DNA of 64,000 nt, from NCBI GenBank assembly GCA_034509735.1, contig JACGWO010000011.1, forward strand, positions 26,706,979 through 26,770,978, written 5' to 3'. This document shows, in pieces, positions 61,501-64,000 of this stretch; the stretch's first letter is position 1; each line of letters begins with the position of its first letter. The position numbers and the translations under genes were made by a program. The DNA is from Sesamum alatum (lineage: Eukaryota; Streptophyta; Magnoliopsida; Lamiales; Pedaliaceae). The notes under the pieces are model-generated. The model saw only the letters and a program-made list of their open reading frames with translations, was not told the DNA's origin and made no database searches.

Positions 61501-61634
61501 ACTGATTTTGCAGTAGTCAAGAAGCTGGAATGATGGCCTCCCTTCCTCCTATCTATGCACCAGGAGCTGCATCAACTGCTACGAACCAAGCTTCTTATTA
61601 CGGCCACCAGACCTACCCTGCTCCACCGTTATAG
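55553..61634 (+). CDS. RNA-binding protein with three KH domains
   Basis: Ten exons join in frame: 55553-55996, 57640-57741, 58552-58773, 59701-59759, 59848-59939, 60046-60158, 60410-60472, 60743-60861, 60953-61015 and 61514-61634 (465 residues). The first 95 residues are Ala/Pro/Ser-rich, followed by a basic KRRRE...AAKRR region that may act as a nuclear signal. KH loops are GRVG (124-127), GVSG (217-220) and GRFG (326-329), each in the expected IG..G context. The C-terminus is Gln-rich then Tyr/Pro-rich (YYGHQTYPAPPL). Such proteins bind single-stranded RNA and act in RNA processing. I cannot assign it to FLK, PEPPER or HEN4 with confidence. Confidence 0.88.
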
Positions 61635-62711
61635 AGGTCTGGAAAACATTTCTTCTTTCTTCCTCACACTCTCCTGGATGGCCTCTTATTCCCTTAATTA
61701 TCTGATTGTAAAATCCTGGATTTTCGGTGCTTCGGTCGTTTTATTCTGCTGGCCTTGTATTCTAGTTATTAGTTGAGAGACAAATCCCTGCTGGATTTTA
61801 GGATCTGCTTGTAACACTGCAACTCTTTAAAGCAGAATCCAGTTTGATGTTAGATATTTTCTGGTAGATATGTAATAGTAGATGCTATTTGACTGAAATG
61901 TGCAATTTTAGTGGTAGATCTGCTTGTAACAGCACTCTATGTGCAATTTTCATGTGTATAAGCCATGTAATAGTACTATAAAAGACTGTAGAGTGCTGTT
62001 TCTGAGATATACAAATAACAAAGAATTTTGCGCAAGGTATATGGTTAGGGAATTAATAGGCCGAATAGCAGTATTCACAATTAATACACAAGCCATGCAA
62101 TTGGTTACACTTTTTGAACTGTATACTAATCATATTGTAAGTGTATAATATTTGTCGTATAATTGATTTATATTTGACCAAATTCGATTTAGGTTAGAAT
62201 TTTCCTGGTTTAAAATCAATTCAAAACCGTTCCAGTCTTGTTTGTTTGTGTTTTCATTTTTAGTTGTTAATTTTTGAGATAGTATTTAAAGTAAAAATAT
62301 ATTTGTTTATACGCATTCTTGTTGGAAATATATTAATTTGACATCATATTTCTATATAAAGCACACTTTTATTAACTAATTTAAATATATTTTTATTTCA
62401 CATAAAAAAAATCTATATGAAATTGAAAGTACATACTTTTCACTTGAAATAAAAATATAAACAAACATAAGGAATTTTTTGAAAATAATAATATAAGAAA
62501 CTTTTAAAACCTCTACATTTTAAATATTTTTCAATAAACTTACATTTACAACTGTTTTTTTCTAGCTCATTGTACGTTTTTTTCTTCTTATGATTCTTTT
62601 TTTCTTCTTCTCTCACCCGATGTTTGTATTCATTTATAAGTTTTCTCTCTTAATCTCATATTAAGATTCTTTTTTAATATGCTCATGGGAGTTGCATTCA
62701 TCGAAAATTAA
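61635..62711. other. KH gene 3' flank and AT-rich intergenic
   Basis: The first few hundred bases are presumably the 3' UTR. Near 61850-61970 the words 'GTGCAATTTT' and 'ATCTGCTTGTAAC' recur. About 62120-62200 contains half of a palindromic MITE of the 10885-11115 type. No further gene seen. Confidence 0.45.
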
Positions 62712-62985
62712 TCTGTACTAATATAAAAAGAAAATACATTTTATACTCACAAATGGTATTTAATGATACTGTTACATTAATTTTTAAATCACAAGTGCGC
62801 TTCAGTCGATAACATAACCAATTTATCCAATTTCTAAATTTTACTTCAATGCGAAGTTAATTTATTTTATGTTTAACATAATATAATAATTTATATATTT
62901 TATTTTTATTTATAATAATATATTTTAAATAAAATAAAATATTTATTATATGCACTTATCAACAATATTGTTACAAGAAATAATA
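62712..62985 (+). mobile_element. Helitron-related fragment
   Basis: The start TCTGTACTAATATAAAAAG matches plant Helitron 5' ends. The body shares ACTCACAAATGG-ATTTAATGA, TATATTTTA-TTTTATTTATAATA and TTATTATATGCAC with 13026-13310. The 3' hairpin is not recognisable, so the end is approximate. Confidence 0.55.
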
Positions 62986-62992
62986 ATAATAA

Positions 62993-63910
62993 GGGTTAAA
63001 TACACTTTGCACCCCTGAACTATGCATAAAGTGCATTTACCCCCCTAAACTATAAAATGTAACAAAATGACCCCTCATGACATAGATTATTTTTTTTATG
63101 ACGAAAATGTCCTTATTGTTTACACCCCTAAAATATATTTATTTCAATCATTCCCCTAAGACATAAGTTTAATTATTATAAAAATTATATTTAACATAAA
63201 TACTATCAGAATTTATTATTTTTATAATTAGTATAAAATCTGTATAACACTCTATAAATTTACAGACCTTATATTTTTTACATAATTTTTAAAAATTTAC
63301 ATAATTTTTGCTTGTGTTGTTATATATATGTTGAATTTTTTTTTAAAAAATAATATTTTTTATACAATTTAAAAATATTACATCGAACATAATACACTAT
63401 AAATATGCAAATCTATAATATAATTAATCTATAATATTCTATAATCTTTTGAGTAATGATATGATATCATTTAATTATACGTACATATACCTAAACAAAT
63501 AATTATAGGTTATATAACATACTTTTTATAAAGTTATATGCATCATTTATTTACACATATTTACATGTATTTTTTAACATAAATAATTTACTTTGTAAAA
63601 TATATATGCATATAGTGCGATTGTAAATATTTTTTGTATTACATAATTAATAAAAAAATTATAAATTATAAATATTACTTTTTAAATAAAATTTGAGTAA
63701 AATTTTAAATCTCTAAAAGTAATTTTGGCAAAGTAATAAAACATACCTTTAGGGAATAAAATGAAATGTATAGGAGATAAGTGAGAAGGACATTTTTATT
63801 CTTTTAATATCAAATTATTTTGTCAGAAGCCTTTTTATTATATTTCATACTTTAGAAACCTAAATGAGATTATATATATATAATTTAGGGATGCAAAATA
63901 TATTTAACCC
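62993..63910. mobile_element. MITE-type TIR element, 918 bp
   Basis: The tips GGGTTAAATACACTTTGCACCC and ...GATGCAAAATATATTTAACCC are inverted. Flanks TAATAATAA (62984-62992) and TAATAATGA (63911-63919) agree at 8 of 9 bases. The interior is very AT-rich and non-coding. It inserted next to or within the Helitron fragment. Confidence 0.8.
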
Positions 63911-64000
63911 TAATAATGAAAGAGAGGGGAAAGAGGAGGTATGAATTGATGGGAAATGATGGAAAAGAGAGGAGTGAGTATCCAATGATTGTAGCCAAGT

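Noticed and set aside
1..64000. CRISPR arrays, rRNA genes, operons, bacterial ribosome-binding sites
   Set aside because: None seen, and none expected in plant nuclear DNA. The tandem repeats found have no spacer structure.

Overview
This is a 64 kb stretch of nuclear plant DNA, very AT-rich between genes. It has GT-AG spliced genes, Ty1/copia LTR retrotransposons, a PIF/Harbinger transposon, hAT remnants, Helitrons and many long-inverted-repeat (MITE/Mutator-like) elements. The gene content is that of a eudicot. An asterid such as a member of the Lamiales is my guess, but the sequence alone does not prove it.

I rebuilt seven host genes by joining exons at splice sites that keep the frame. 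In order: a histidine-phosphatase ('phosphoglycerate mutase family') gene (15770-18433, +); the male-germline R2R3-MYB gene DUO1 (18948-20269, -), tail to tail with it; mitochondrial TIM21 (30136-34360, +); a small unknown membrane-type protein (35538-36883, -); a DUF1639 protein (43236-44601, -); an mTERF protein of the SHOT1/mTERF18 type (50272-51996, -); and a three-KH-domain RNA-binding protein (55553-61634, +). From memory, the phosphatase/DUO1/DUF1639/mTERF18 set matches a small block of Arabidopsis chromosome 3 (about At3g60400-At3g60460). That suggests conserved microsynteny stretched by transposon insertion.

Layout: 1-6.1 kb holds a copia remnant, a hAT-type fragment and two diverged copies of one repeat, each split by a different foldback element. 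6.15-10.8 kb is a copia element with both LTRs and a decayed polyprotein. 10.8-15.5 kb is MITEs and a run of Helitrons. 15.7-20.6 kb is the phosphatase/DUO1 pair, with a DUO1 promoter module and a miR159-like site. 22.6-23.4 kb is a hAT transposase relic. 23.5-28.4 kb is a PIF/Harbinger element with a TAA target duplication. It carries a broken transposase, a MYB/SANT-like partner gene and a GRF-zinc-finger gene. 28.6-29.6 kb is one MITE nested in another. 30-37 kb is TIM21, the small gene and a 75-bp tandem repeat. 39-55 kb is foldback elements, a deleted LTR retrotransposon, DUF1639 and mTERF. 55-64 kb is the KH gene, a Helitron fragment and a last MITE.

The most informative signals are the DUO1 regulatory features, the composite PIF/Harbinger element, and the MITE nests whose 9-bp target duplications can be read directly. 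I found no previously undescribed biochemical system.
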